This document shows, piece after piece, positions 27,767-37,357 of a DNA stretch of 64,000 nt (position 1 is the first letter of the stretch; each line of letters starts with the position of its first letter). Under the pieces are notes generated by a model. The model did no database searches, was not told the origin of the DNA, and saw only the letters and a program-made list of their open reading frames with translations. Where the stretch lies: positions 158,275 through 222,274 of the forward strand of contig NZ_JALNMH010000005.1 in assembly GCF_023156535.1 (NCBI RefSeq). The letters are read 5' to 3'. A program made the translations under genes and the position numbers. The stretch comes from Pseudomarimonas salicorniae (GTDB lineage Bacteria; Pseudomonadota; Gammaproteobacteria; Xanthomonadales; Xanthomonadaceae).

Positions 27767-28159
27767 TCAGTCGACCGGCAAGGCCACCTGCGCAAAGCCC
27801 GCGGCGCGGGTGGCGGCCAGCAGGGCGACCCAGTCTTCGTAGCGCGCGACGGGGTCGGCCTCCAGCTGAAGGACGGGGCGCGGGCTGCGGCCGGCCTCGA
27901 CCTGCAGCAGGCCACTCACGGTGGCGCTGGGCAGGGCCTGGCCCTGCCACAGCCAGCGACCCTCGCTATCGAGGCCCAGCCGCAAAACCTCGGGAGGCGG
28001 CCCGGCGTCGGGGCGCGAAGACAGATCAAGGGCCAGAGGCCGGCTGACCACCGGCGCCGCCAGCATGAAAATCACCAGCAGAACCAGCAGCACATCCACC
28101 AGCGGAGTAATGTTCATCTCGCTCACCGCCGCCGCTTCCGATCGCACAGCAAACGCCAT
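27767..28159 (-). CDS. ExbD/TolR-family protein
   Basis: A 130-residue biopolymer transport subunit with a short cytoplasmic N-terminus, one membrane helix (about 19-42) and a periplasmic domain. The motif SEMNITPLVDVLLVLLVIFM carries Asp22, the conserved proton-path residue. The start is supported by GAGGAG 9 bp upstream. No ExbB or TonB gene is adjacent, which is unusual; the partner must be encoded elsewhere. It would energise TonB-dependent uptake or a Tol-like process. The longer frame to 28231 overlaps the promoter region and is not favoured. Confidence 0.88.
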   Translation of the reverse strand: MAFAVRSEAAAVSEMNITPLVDVLLVLLVIFMLAAPVVSRPLALDLSSRPDAGPPPEVLRLGLDSEGRWLWQGQALPSATVSGLLQVEAGRSPRPVLQLEADPVARYEDWVALLAATRAAGFAQVALPVD

Positions 28160-28318
28160 CGTCGCACTCCTCGTCGTGGGGACATCGAGCTGAAGGCGGA
28201 TGCGTGAAGTCTCCCGCGCCGGCCTCGCCATCGCGCGCCTGTCGCTGACCGACGTTCAGCCCGGATTGCGGCGGCAAGGCGATGCGCACCGCCGGCCGCC
28301 GCGGCACAATCGCCGCGC

Positions 28319-29245
28319 ATGGAGACCATCTTCGTTTTCACCGGCCGCAGCAGCGGCGAATGGCGCGATCGCTTTGAAGCTGCCGCGCCGGAATTCCGCT
28401 GGCTGTGCTGGCCCGACATCGACGGGGCTGCCGATGCCTCGGTCATGGTCGGCTGGAACCCGCCGCCCGACCTGTTTCGCCAGCTGCCCGGCCTGCGCCT
28501 GGTGCATGCGCTGGGCGCGGGCGTCGACGGCTTCCTGAAGCGCGAGGACCTTCCCGACGTGCCCCTGGTCCGCCTGCTCGATGCCGGCATGGCGGAACAG
28601 ATGGTGGAGTACGCCCTGCTCGGCGCCCTGCTCTGGCAGCGTCGCCTGCCGCTGTACCGCGAGCAGCAGGCCGAGGCGAAGTGGTGGCAGTGGCCGGCAC
28701 GCGAGCGCGGCGAGGTACGCGTCGGTGTGCTCGGCCTTGGCCAGATGGGCGGCACGGTGGCCCGCGGCCTCGCCGGCTTCGGCTACGCGGTCGCCGGCTG
28801 GAGCCGCAGCGCCCGGCAGATCGAGGGCATCGACTGCCTGCACGGCGATGGCGGCCTCGACACCCTGCTCGGGCGCAGCGACGTGCTGGTCTCGATGCTG
28901 CCCTCGACCCCGGACACCCGCGACCTGCTCGATCACGCCCGGCTGTCGCGCCTGCCCGAGGGCGCCCTCGTGGTGAATGCGGCGCGCGGAGACCAGCTGG
29001 TCGCCGAAGAACTGATTGCCCTGCTGGATTCAGGACACCTGTCCTCCGCCCTGCTCGATGTCTTCGCCAGCGAACCCCTGCCCAAGGACAGCCCGCTCTG
29101 GTCGCATCCGAAGGTGATGATCACCCCGCACGTGGCCGCGCTGACCGTGCCAGGCCCGTCGGTGAAACAGGTAGTTGCGAACCTCAGGCGCTGGAAGGCA
29201 GGCGATCCGTTGCAGGGCGTGGTCGACCGCGCCCGCGGCTACTGA
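28319..29245 (+). CDS. ghrA: Glyoxylate/hydroxypyruvate reductase A
   Basis: NAD(P)H-dependent 2-hydroxyacid dehydrogenase of 308 residues, expected to reduce glyoxylate to glycolate or hydroxypyruvate to glycerate. The dinucleotide fold has VGVLGLGQMGGTVARGLAGFG. Catalytic residues appear in NAARGDQLV (Arg), DVFASEPLP (Glu) and TPHVAA (His). The short length and N-terminus fit the GhrA branch rather than SerA. It stands alone, convergent with the rhomboid gene, and is divergent from the ExbD-like gene with 159 bp between starts. A role in draining glyoxylate made by AceA is plausible. Confidence 0.87.
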   Translation: METIFVFTGRSSGEWRDRFEAAAPEFRWLCWPDIDGAADASVMVGWNPPPDLFRQLPGLRLVHALGAGVDGFLKREDLPDVPLVRLLDAGMAEQMVEYALLGALLWQRRLPLYREQQAEAKWWQWPARERGEVRVGVLGLGQMGGTVARGLAGFGYAVAGWSRSARQIEGIDCLHGDGGLDTLLGRSDVLVSMLPSTPDTRDLLDHARLSRLPEGALVVNAARGDQLVAEELIALLDSGHLSSALLDVFASEPLPKDSPLWSHPKVMITPHVAALTVPGPSVKQVVANLRRWKAGDPLQGVVDRARGY

Positions 29246-29254
29246 GCGACAACC

Positions 29255-29318
29255 GTAGGAGCCAGCTTGCTGGCGGTTGGCCGTTCCAAGCCGCGATCGC
29301 CAGCAAGCTGGCTCCTAC
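29255..29318. repeat. Module 2 palindrome, solo copy
   Basis: Arms GTAGGAGCCAGCTTGCTGGC and GCCAGCAAGCTGGCTCCTAC lie between the convergent ghrA and rhomboid genes. On the minus strand, the TAG in the outer arm is the rhomboid stop codon. Confidence 0.9.
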
Positions 29319-30097
29319 TGTGGCGGGTCGTTGCGCGGTGGGAACTGCAGCACCACGCCGCGGCGGTCATCGTCCCTGGGCTCGACGCGGTGCCAGAGCA
29401 CCGGCACGTCCTCCGGCGGCGGCGGCTCCAGCTCGTCGTTGACCGGCTGGGGATCAGGCTCGTCCTCCCAGCTGTAGCGCTTGCGCGGCGGCGGCGGGTC
29501 AAGGCGGAACCAGATCAGCGCGGCCAGCAGCCCGGCCGCGGCGCCGGTCAGGTGGTACTCCCAGGACACGCCTTCCTCGCGCGGGAACACGGTCAGCAGC
29601 ATGCCTCCGTAGAGGAAGAAGGCGATCAGCGCGGCGGCGATGGCCGGGCGGTCGCGGCGCAGGACGCCGGCGACGAAGACAAGCAGCATCAGGCCGTGGG
29701 TGACCCCGCTGGCGCCAAGATGCGCGGAGGGCCGGCCGATCAGCCAGGTGCCCAGCCCTGCCAGCAGCCAGATGAAGACCAGGGCGCGCGGGGTCGCCCT
29801 CGGCAGGGTGGCGATGGCGAGGGTGCCGAGAATCAGCAGGGGCAGGGAGTTCGAGACCAGGTGCTCGAAGCTGCCGTGCAGCAGAGGCGCAGTCAGCACG
29901 CCGATCAGACCCCAGGGATCGCCGGGGCGCAGGGTCAGTGCGCGCAGCGGCGCGTCGAACATGTGCTGGGCAAGATGGATCCACCAGAGCAGGGCGACGA
30001 AGGCCGCGCTGATCAGGGCGGCGCGGCGAAAGCGTCGACGGTCGCGGGCCAGCTGGGCGCGCGGGTCGGATCCGGGGTCGATTTCGGGAAGGTCCAT
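29315..30097 (-). CDS. Rhomboid intramembrane serine protease
   Basis: A 260-residue membrane protease that cleaves other membrane proteins within the bilayer. About six helices lie between residues 25 and 195. The catalytic serine is in HLGASGVTHG and the catalytic histidine in EYHLTGAAAG; the helix-2 oxyanion histidine/asparagine region is LLHGSFEHLVSN. A Pro/Asp/Glu-rich cytoplasmic tail of about 60 residues follows and ends in the module 2 palindrome, which provides the stop codon. Substrates are unknown. Confidence 0.92.
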   Translation of the reverse strand: MDLPEIDPGSDPRAQLARDRRRFRRAALISAAFVALLWWIHLAQHMFDAPLRALTLRPGDPWGLIGVLTAPLLHGSFEHLVSNSLPLLILGTLAIATLPRATPRALVFIWLLAGLGTWLIGRPSAHLGASGVTHGLMLLVFVAGVLRRDRPAIAAALIAFFLYGGMLLTVFPREEGVSWEYHLTGAAAGLLAALIWFRLDPPPPRKRYSWEDEPDPQPVNDELEPPPPEDVPVLWHRVEPRDDDRRGVVLQFPPRNDPPQ

Positions 30098-30282
30098 TCA
30101 GGGCAGGTGGGGGCGCGGGCGTCGAGGGCAAGCCTGCCATGTGGCATCAGCACATGCCCGACGACCGCCCATCCCGTCACCCGCTCCGCCCGGAAGCCCG
30201 CACTTGGCCCCGCTCGCCGGGCGCACTAGCGTGTGCGCATCGGGGCAGGGCCGGGGGGCCGCCCGCTGCATTTGGGGGTTGC

Positions 30283-33192
30283 ATGCATCGCGCTCTACGG
30301 GCACTCGCCGCCCTGCTGCTGGCCACGCTGGGCTGCGGCGAGATCGGCGCCGTCGGCTACGACATCGTCTACGTGCGCCAGCCGCGCTTCGGCGACGGCA
30401 CCAATACCACCTGGCCGGAGGTCTTCCATCCTGCGCGCATCGATCCCGGTGCCGACCTGATGCTCCTGCACCCGGACGGCAGCGAGGAGGTGCTGGTCGC
30501 CGGCGGAAACGGCAGCGTGACCGATCCGGTGCTCTCCTTCGATGCGCAGTGGGTCTACTACGCCTACTTCCCGGACATGCGCCCGCAGGCGATCAACTCG
30601 CAGCGCAACCTGCCCTATGCCGGCGCCGACATCTATCGCATCCACCTGCGCAGCCGGCAGATCGAGCGCCTGACCCAGGGCGGCTTCAGCCCCAACACCG
30701 GGGCCGGAAACTGGGACGAGTCCAACCCGCTGGACCCCCCCTCCGGCCTCAACCGCCTGGGCTACGGCATCCTCAATCTCGGCCCGATGCCCCTGCCCGG
30801 CGGGCGCATCGCCTTCACCAGCAACCGCAACGCGCTGGTCCCGCCCAAGGGCTTCACCCATCCGACGCTGCAGATGTATGTCATGGATGAGGACGGCGGC
30901 AATGTCACCGCCATCGCGCCGATGAGCATCTCCAGCGCCCTGCACCCGACCGTGCTGCGCGATGGCCGGCTGATGTTCAGCACCCACGAAAGCCAGGGAC
31001 TGCGCGACCGCCGGCTGTGGGGGATCTGGACGATCTGGCCGGACGGACGCAACTGGGCGCCGCTGATCAGCGCCTTCAACGAGCCGCAGAGTTTCCACTT
31101 CATGACCCAGCTCGGCGATGGCGACATCGTCGTGGTCGACTACTACAACCTCAACAACAACGGCTTCGGCGCGCTCTATCGGCTGCCACCGTCGGCGCCG
31201 GCCGGGCAGCCGGCGTTCTACGACGCCTTCGGCAACGACGCGCCGGGTATCGCCTACACCAGCGGCGGCGGTCACTCATTGGCGTTCACCATGCCGTTCC
31301 AGCCGCGCGGGATGCGCTCGATCACTCCGTTCACACATGGCGGTGACGAGGCCGCACCGGTCGGCGCCGGCGGCGTACGGGTCGGCAAGTTCACCCATCC
31401 GTCCGCCGCCCCCGGCAACGACCTGCTGGTGGTCTGGACGCCGGGCCCGGCCAACGACCTCACTCGGCCGACCACGACGCCCTACTACGACGCCGGCCTG
31501 TATCTGATTCCCGACGGGGAGACGGTCAACGACCCCGCCGAGCTGGTGCTGATCAAGAACGATCCCGCCTGGAACGAGGCCTGGCCACGCGCCGTGGTGC
31601 CCTACTCGGCGGTGCACGGCGTGCGCGAGCCGGACGACCTGCCCTGGCTGCCCAATGACGGCTCGCTGCACGCCGCCCTGCCCGCCGGCACGCCGCATGG
31701 CCTGGTCGGCAGCTCCAGCTTCTACAAGCGCGAGAGCTTTCCCGGCATCGTCCGCAGCTGGGCCAACAGCTTCGACGGCCTGGACGCCTTCAACACCTCG
31801 GAGAACGGACAGTCGAACAACTGGTTCAGCCAGGGCAGCGATGCGGGCCGCTACGACAACGCCGACATCTGGGCGGTACGCGTGGTCGCCATGGAGCCGA
31901 ACACCCACCGCAGCTATGGGCCCAACGAGGGCCGGCAGTTCCACAGCCACGCCAACGAGCGACTGCGCATCCTCGGCGAGATCCCGCTGCGCAAGACCGC
32001 CGCCGGCGGCGGGCCGTTGCTCGACGCCGAGAACAATCCCGACACCAGCTTCCTGGCCAGGATTCCCGCGGACACGCCGTTCACCTTCCAGACCCTCGAC
32101 CGCCGCGGCATGGTGCTGAACATGGCGCAGACCTGGCACCAGGTCCGCCCCGGCGAGATGCGTGTGGACTGCGGCGGCTGCCATGCGCACAGCCAGCAGC
32201 CGCTGGCCTTCGAGGGCACCGCGGCCTCCGCCCCCGACTATCCGGTGGCGGATCTGTCTGTTCAGACACCCCTGCTGGCGTGGCAGGACGACGCGCCGAC
32301 GCTGCGCGTCGAGCCGGTATCGCACGTGGACGTCGAGTTCCTTGCCGACATCCGCCCGATCCTCCAGGCGCGCTGCGTCAGCTGCCACCGGTCACCCAAT
32401 CCCGCTGGCAACCTCGATCTCGACGACCTCACCGAGGTCGACGGCCTGCCGGGCGACTACTACCGCCTCGCCGCCGATAAATCCGCGCGCTTCGGGCACA
32501 AGCCGGTGATCCGCAACGGCACCTGGCGGCAGACCAATGCCAGCCGCTACGTGCGCAGCTTCCAGAGCCGACGCTCCCTGCTGATCTGGAAGCTGTTCGG
32601 CGAGCGTCTCGATGGCTGGAGCAATGAGGACCACCCGACCGAGAGCGTGCCGGGCGATGCCAATACCCTTCCAGCCGGTGCCGACCCCAACGACGCCGAC
32701 CTCGACTTCACCGGCAGCATCATGCCGCCACCCCCGGCCCAGCCGCTCAGTGAGGATGAGAAGCGGCTGTTCGTGCGCTGGATCGACCTCGGCGCGCCGA
32801 TCGACACCGGCAACCCCGACTACGGCTGGCACCTCGACGACCTCCGCCCCACCCTCACGGTGGCCTCGCCGCGACCGCGAACCAATAGCGTCCACGTCAC
32901 CGAACTGCGCGTCGGCGTCGCCGATGCCCACAGCGGCATCGAACCGGGCTCGCTGTCGGTACGGCTGGATGCGCCGGTCGCCGGCCGCGCCGCCGGCGCC
33001 GAGCTGGCCGACCTGTTCGTTGAAGTGGCGCAGGATGTCTGGGCGCTGTCGCTGCCGGCAGCCCTGCCCCGGCTCGAGCGCGCCACGCTGCAGGCCGGCG
33101 TGCGCGACCGCCAGGGCAACATCACCCGCGTCGCGGTGAGCTTCTCCACCGTGATGGGCCCGGACGACCTGTTGCGCGATGGGTTCGAGTAG
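30283..33192 (+). CDS. HzsA-related secreted diheme protein
   Basis: A 969-residue exported protein. An N-terminal signal (about 1-25) is followed by a beta-propeller-like region (about 30-480) with PD40-type motifs such as VTDPVLSFDAQWVYYAYF and GRIAFTSNRN. A middle region and two c-type heme sites follow: Cys630-Gly-Gly-Cys633-His634 and Cys698-Val-Ser-Cys701-His702. The overall plan resembles the alpha subunit of hydrazine synthase and its relatives in non-anammox bacteria. No HzsB/C partner genes or cytochrome maturation genes are present here, so hydrazine synthesis is not implied; electron transfer or an unknown oxidoreductase role is likelier. The protein ends DDLLRDGFE. It is monocistronic, with a composite repeat downstream. 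The long frame upstream of 30283 is not coding. Confidence 0.75.
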   Translation: MHRALRALAALLLATLGCGEIGAVGYDIVYVRQPRFGDGTNTTWPEVFHPARIDPGADLMLLHPDGSEEVLVAGGNGSVTDPVLSFDAQWVYYAYFPDMRPQAINSQRNLPYAGADIYRIHLRSRQIERLTQGGFSPNTGAGNWDESNPLDPPSGLNRLGYGILNLGPMPLPGGRIAFTSNRNALVPPKGFTHPTLQMYVMDEDGGNVTAIAPMSISSALHPTVLRDGRLMFSTHESQGLRDRRLWGIWTIWPDGRNWAPLISAFNEPQSFHFMTQLGDGDIVVVDYYNLNNNGFGALYRLPPSAPAGQPAFYDAFGNDAPGIAYTSGGGHSLAFTMPFQPRGMRSITPFTHGGDEAAPVGAGGVRVGKFTHPSAAPGNDLLVVWTPGPANDLTRPTTTPYYDAGLYLIPDGETVNDPAELVLIKNDPAWNEAWPRAVVPYSAVHGVREPDDLPWLPNDGSLHAALPAGTPHGLVGSSSFYKRESFPGIVRSWANSFDGLDAFNTSENGQSNNWFSQGSDAGRYDNADIWAVRVVAMEPNTHRSYGPNEGRQFHSHANERLRILGEIPLRKTAAGGGPLLDAENNPDTSFLARIPADTPFTFQTLDRRGMVLNMAQTWHQVRPGEMRVDCGGCHAHSQQPLAFEGTAASAPDYPVADLSVQTPLLAWQDDAPTLRVEPVSHVDVEFLADIRPILQARCVSCHRSPNPAGNLDLDDLTEVDGLPGDYYRLAADKSARFGHKPVIRNGTWRQTNASRYVRSFQSRRSLLIWKLFGERLDGWSNEDHPTESVPGDANTLPAGADPNDADLDFTGSIMPPPPAQPLSEDEKRLFVRWIDLGAPIDTGNPDYGWHLDDLRPTLTVASPRPRTNSVHVTELRVGVADAHSGIEPGSLSVRLDAPVAGRAAGAELADLFVEVAQDVWALSLPAALPRLERATLQAGVRDRQGNITRVAVSFSTVMGPDDLLRDGFE

Positions 33193-33231
33193 CGGGACCG
33201 AAAGGCAGGAAAGGGCGCGAAGCAGACATTT

Positions 33232-33555
33232 ATAGGGTGCGGCTTGCCGCACCGGGCATACCGTCCGAATGCCCGTACCGGTGCGCCAAGGCACACCCTA
33301 TGAGGTTTTGCCGACGCCCGACGAAGCCCGAATGCAGGGGTGCCCTTGGGCGCGGCCGCGGAGATCCGCTCTGGCCGCGGTCTTTGGGGAATCCGTAGCG
33401 CTGCGGTCGCGCCCAAGGGCGCTCCCACAATCTGACTGCGGCGAGCTCTACTTTGCGGCGCCAACCGGACCTGGCAACGCCGTTGCGTGTGTAGGAGCCA
33501 GATTGCTGGCGACCGTCCGGTCCGGGGTGCCTATCGCCAGCAAGCTGGCTCCTAC
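33232..33555. repeat. Composite palindromic repeat, copy 3 (modules 1-3-2)
   Basis: Module 1 (33232-33301), module 3 (33335-33429) and module 2 (33491-33555) occur in the same order as copies 1 and 4, with closely similar linkers. The gene-free stretch 33193-33676 is nearly all repeat; beyond 33600 lies the leader of the exporter gene with no feature I can name. Confidence 0.88.
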
Positions 33556-33676
33556 ATTCGGGTTCTGCGGAAGGTCTGCTTCGCGCCCGGTACCGCCCGG
33601 CACGCTCCGCTGTCGCCGTCCGCGCCGCGACGCCGCCGCCCTGTGCGGGCTACACTCGCCGCCCTCGTTTCATCGC

Positions 33677-34975
33677 GTGCCTTCCGTGTCCGAGCAATCC
33701 GGCCAGCCGACCGTGCGCCGCGCGGCGCTTGCCTTCATCTTCATCACCGTCCTGCTGGACGTGCTGGCGATCGGCATCATCATTCCGGTGCTGCCGCACC
33801 TGATCGAGCGCTTCACCGGCAGCACCGCCTCGGCGGCGATCTGGGTCGGCGTGTTCGGCAGCGCCTTCGCGCTGGCGCAGTTCATCGCCTCGCCGGTGCA
33901 GGGGGCGTTGAGCGACCGCTTCGGGCGGCGGCCGGTCATCCTGGTGTCCAACCTCGGACTCGGCCTCGATTTCGTGCTGATGGCGGTGGCCGGCACCCTG
34001 CCCATCCTGTTCCTCGGTCGCGTGCTGGCCGGCATCACCTCGGCCAGCATCAGCACGGCCAATGCCTATATCGCCGACGTCACCCCGGCCGAGCGCCGCG
34101 CGGCCAGCTTCGGCATGCTGGGCGCCGCCTTCGGGATCGGCTTCGTGGTCGGCCCGGCCCTGGGCGGGGTACTGGGCGGAGTGGACCTGCGCCTGCCGTT
34201 CTGGGTCGCCGCCGGGCTCGCGCTGGCCAACTTTCTCTATGGCCTGCTGATCCTGCCCGAGTCGCTGCCCCCCGAGCGCCGCGACGGATTCCGCTGGTCG
34301 CGCGCCAACCCGGTGGGATCGCTGCAGATGCTGCGCCGCTATCCGCAGGTGTTCGGCCTGGTCGGTGTGGTCCTGCTCTCGCAGATCGCCCACTACGCCC
34401 TGCCCAGCGTCTTCGTGCTCTACGCCGCGCACCGCTACGGCTGGGGCGAGGATCGGGTCGGCTGGGTGCTGGCCCTGGTCGGGGTCTGCAACGTGCTGGT
34501 CCAGGCCCTGCTGATCCGCCGCCTGGTGCCGCGAATCGGTGAGCGCAACGCGCTGCTGCTCGGCCTTGGCTTCGGCGCACTGGGTTTTGCCTGGATGGGA
34601 CTGGCCGCGGTCGGCAGCGTGTTCCTGATGGCGATTCCCTTCATGGCCCTGTGGGGCCTGGCCGGCCCTTCGGCCCAGGCCCTGATGACCCGCCAGGTCG
34701 ACGAGCGTGAACAGGGCCGGCTGCAGGGCGCGGTGACCAGCGCGGTCAGCCTGTCCGGCGTGTTTGCCCCGGTCGTCTTCACCCAGGTCTTTGCCGCCTC
34801 GATCGCCGCCCTGTCCGGGGTCGACTGGTCGGGCCTGGCCTTCCTGCTGGCCGCGGTCCTGCTGCTGGGGGGGGTGGCGCTCGCCGCGCGGGTCACCCGC
34901 ACGGCCGCGACCATCCCGATCCCGCCTTCGGGCGAGTCCCCGCTGGAGGAGCGGGCCAGCGCGCGGCGCGCCTGA
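33677..34975 (+). CDS. MFS exporter, TCR/Tet family
   Basis: Twelve-helix proton-driven exporter of about 432 residues, related to tetracycline-class efflux proteins. Family marks are the helix-1 stretch DVLAIGIIIPVLPHL, motif A in the 2-3 loop (GALSDRFGRRPVIL), and motif C-like GAAFGIGFVVGPALGG in helix 5. The start is uncertain: GTG codons at 33677 and 33686 fit the family N-terminus, and the far upstream frame runs through repeats. The substrate cannot be told; resistance to tetracycline should not be assumed from family alone. Confidence 0.85.
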   Translation: MPSVSEQSGQPTVRRAALAFIFITVLLDVLAIGIIIPVLPHLIERFTGSTASAAIWVGVFGSAFALAQFIASPVQGALSDRFGRRPVILVSNLGLGLDFVLMAVAGTLPILFLGRVLAGITSASISTANAYIADVTPAERRAASFGMLGAAFGIGFVVGPALGGVLGGVDLRLPFWVAAGLALANFLYGLLILPESLPPERRDGFRWSRANPVGSLQMLRRYPQVFGLVGVVLLSQIAHYALPSVFVLYAAHRYGWGEDRVGWVLALVGVCNVLVQALLIRRLVPRIGERNALLLGLGFGALGFAWMGLAAVGSVFLMAIPFMALWGLAGPSAQALMTRQVDEREQGRLQGAVTSAVSLSGVFAPVVFTQVFAASIAALSGVDWSGLAFLLAAVLLLGGVALAARVTRTAATIPIPPSGESPLEERASARRA

Positions 34976-35100
34976 GCCCTCCGCGCCGCGTGCGGCGGCG
35001 AACGCCGACCCGTCCGGAATCGAACACCCAAGCGTCAGGCCGAGGCTGATCCATCGATAAGTATTTGTTTTTTATTGCCATTCATTGATGGCACGGAAGA

Positions 35101-35124
35101 TGGATATCTGACGGCATGGATATC
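35101..35124 (+). promoter_or_regulatory. Direct repeat TGGATATC at adaptor start
   Basis: TGGATATC at 35101-35108 recurs at 35117-35124, one base into the ATG of the adaptor gene, 16 bp apart. Upstream, 35055-35095 is strikingly A/T-rich, as expected for the operon promoter, and is bracketed by CCATC and GATGG. A binding site for a regulator overlapping the start codon is possible. Confidence 0.4.
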
Positions 35125-36369
35125 CAACGCATCGACCGCAAGCGTCAGAAACAGATCCGCCGCTGGGGCCTTGGCCTGCTGGGCGGCCTCGCGACCCTCG
35201 GCCTGCTGGCCTGGCTGGCCACCCTCGATCCGGCTGCCCCCTCGGTGGATAAGGCCAGCCTGTGGACCGACACGGTCAAGCGCGGCGAGATGCTGCGCGA
35301 GGTCCGCGGACCCGGCGTGCTGGTGCCCAAGGAGATCCGCTGGATCGCCGCCGACACCCCGGCCCGGGTCGAGCGGATCATCGTCCGCCCCGGCGCCAGC
35401 GTGCAGCCGGATACGGTGATCATGGAGCTATCCAACCCCGAGGTGATCGACCAGGCCCTGGCCGCCGAGGCCGCGCTGGCCGCTGCCGAGGCCGACTACA
35501 CGGCGCGGGTCGCCACCCTGCAGAGCCAGCTGCTCGACCAACGCGCCCTGCAGGCCCAGGTGACCGCGGAGTACGAGTCGGCGCGGCTGCAGGCCGAGGC
35601 CGAGGGCGAGCTGGCCAAGAAGGGAATCATTCCCAGCATCCAGTTCCGTCGCTCGCAGCTCAATGCCGAGCAGCTCAAGGGTCGCGTCGCCATCGAGGCA
35701 CAGCGCATCGACCAGTTCAAGGCCAGCCTCGACGCCCAGCTGGCCGCCGATCGCGCGCGCATCGCCCAGCTGAAGAACGCCGCCCAGCTGCGCCGCCGCC
35801 AGGCCGACGCGCTGAACCTGCGCGCCGGCATTGCCGGCGTGCTGCAGCAGGTGCCGGTGCAGGAAGGCCAGCAGGTCGCGCCCGGCACCAATCTCGCCCG
35901 GGTCGCCCGTCCCGGTGAGCTGATGGCCGAGCTGCGCATCCCGGAAACCCAGATCAAGGACGTGGTGCTCGGCCAGGGCGTACGCGTCGACACCCGCAAC
36001 GGCGTGGTCGCGGGCAATGTCACGCGCATCGACCCGGCGGTTCAGAACGGCGCGGTCCTGGTCGACGTCGAGCTCAGCGGCGAGCTGCCGAGCGGCGCGC
36101 GCCCGGACCTCAGCGTCGACGGCATCATCGAAATCGAGCGCCTGCCCGACGTGCTGTTCGTCGGCCGCCCCGCCTACGGCCAGCCGGAAAGCGACGTCCG
36201 CCTGTTCCGCATCGATCCCGACTCCGGCCTCGCCCAGCGCGTCCCGGTGCGACTCGGACGCGCCTCGGTCAGCGTCATCGAGGTCCAGCAGGGCCTTGCT
36301 CCCGGCGACCAGATCATCCTCAGCGACACCTCGCAGTGGGACGACTATGACCGGTTGCGCATCAATTGA
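35116..36369 (+). CDS. HlyD/MacA-type periplasmic adaptor
   Basis: Membrane-fusion subunit of the efflux system encoded downstream, 417 residues. One membrane anchor lies at about 17-38. The lipoyl halves (about 70-105 and 235-265, with VERIIVRPGASVQPD and VQEGQQVAPG) flank a long coiled-coil hairpin (about 110-230) that should reach an outer-membrane channel. Beta-barrel and membrane-proximal domains follow (AELRIPETQIKDVVLGQ; VPVRLGRASVSVIEVQQGL). It is the first gene of a seven-gene operon; a TolC-like gene is not present in the window. Confidence 0.88.
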   Translation: MDIQRIDRKRQKQIRRWGLGLLGGLATLGLLAWLATLDPAAPSVDKASLWTDTVKRGEMLREVRGPGVLVPKEIRWIAADTPARVERIIVRPGASVQPDTVIMELSNPEVIDQALAAEAALAAAEADYTARVATLQSQLLDQRALQAQVTAEYESARLQAEAEGELAKKGIIPSIQFRRSQLNAEQLKGRVAIEAQRIDQFKASLDAQLAADRARIAQLKNAAQLRRRQADALNLRAGIAGVLQQVPVQEGQQVAPGTNLARVARPGELMAELRIPETQIKDVVLGQGVRVDTRNGVVAGNVTRIDPAVQNGAVLVDVELSGELPSGARPDLSVDGIIEIERLPDVLFVGRPAYGQPESDVRLFRIDPDSGLAQRVPVRLGRASVSVIEVQQGLAPGDQIILSDTSQWDDYDRLRIN

Positions 36370-36376
36370 ATAAAAC

Positions 36377-36546
36377 GTGATGGGTGATTCGTGATTCGTG
36401 AACAGCACGTTCCCGCCGTCCGAATCCATCGATCTGATAGCGAGCCCGCTTCGCGCTCCTGCTCTGGCGAATCACCAATCACGAATCACAGATCTTGATC
36501 GAATCACCAATCACGAATCACGAATCACGCTCCTGAACGAATCACG
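36377..36546. repeat. Heptad repeat locus B with 18-bp perfect complementary arms
   Basis: Left units GTGATGG, GTGATTC, GTGATTC, GTGAACA (36377-36404). Right units AATCACC, AATCACG, AATCACA (36470-36490), AATCACC and three AATCACG (36502-36529), and a final AATCACG (36540-36546). Bases 36384-36401 and 36511-36528 are perfect complements over 18 bp. The structure fills the spacer between adaptor and ATPase genes in the operon and could terminate, stabilise or partition the mRNA. Confidence 0.9.
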
Positions 36547-36562
36547 CCCAAAGGGAAAAGCC

Positions 36563-37327
<765 letters not shown>

Positions 37328-37357
37328 TCCCCACCCCGCCTCTCTCGGTGAACTCAC

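Noticed and set aside
30283-33192. Hydrazine synthase of anammox metabolism
   Set aside because: Only an alpha-like protein is present; partner subunits and anammox genes are missing, and the other genes indicate an aerobic heterotroph.
33677-34975. Tetracycline-resistance determinant
   Set aside because: Family membership is clear but specificity cannot be read from sequence, and there are no resistance-transposon features or TetR gene nearby.
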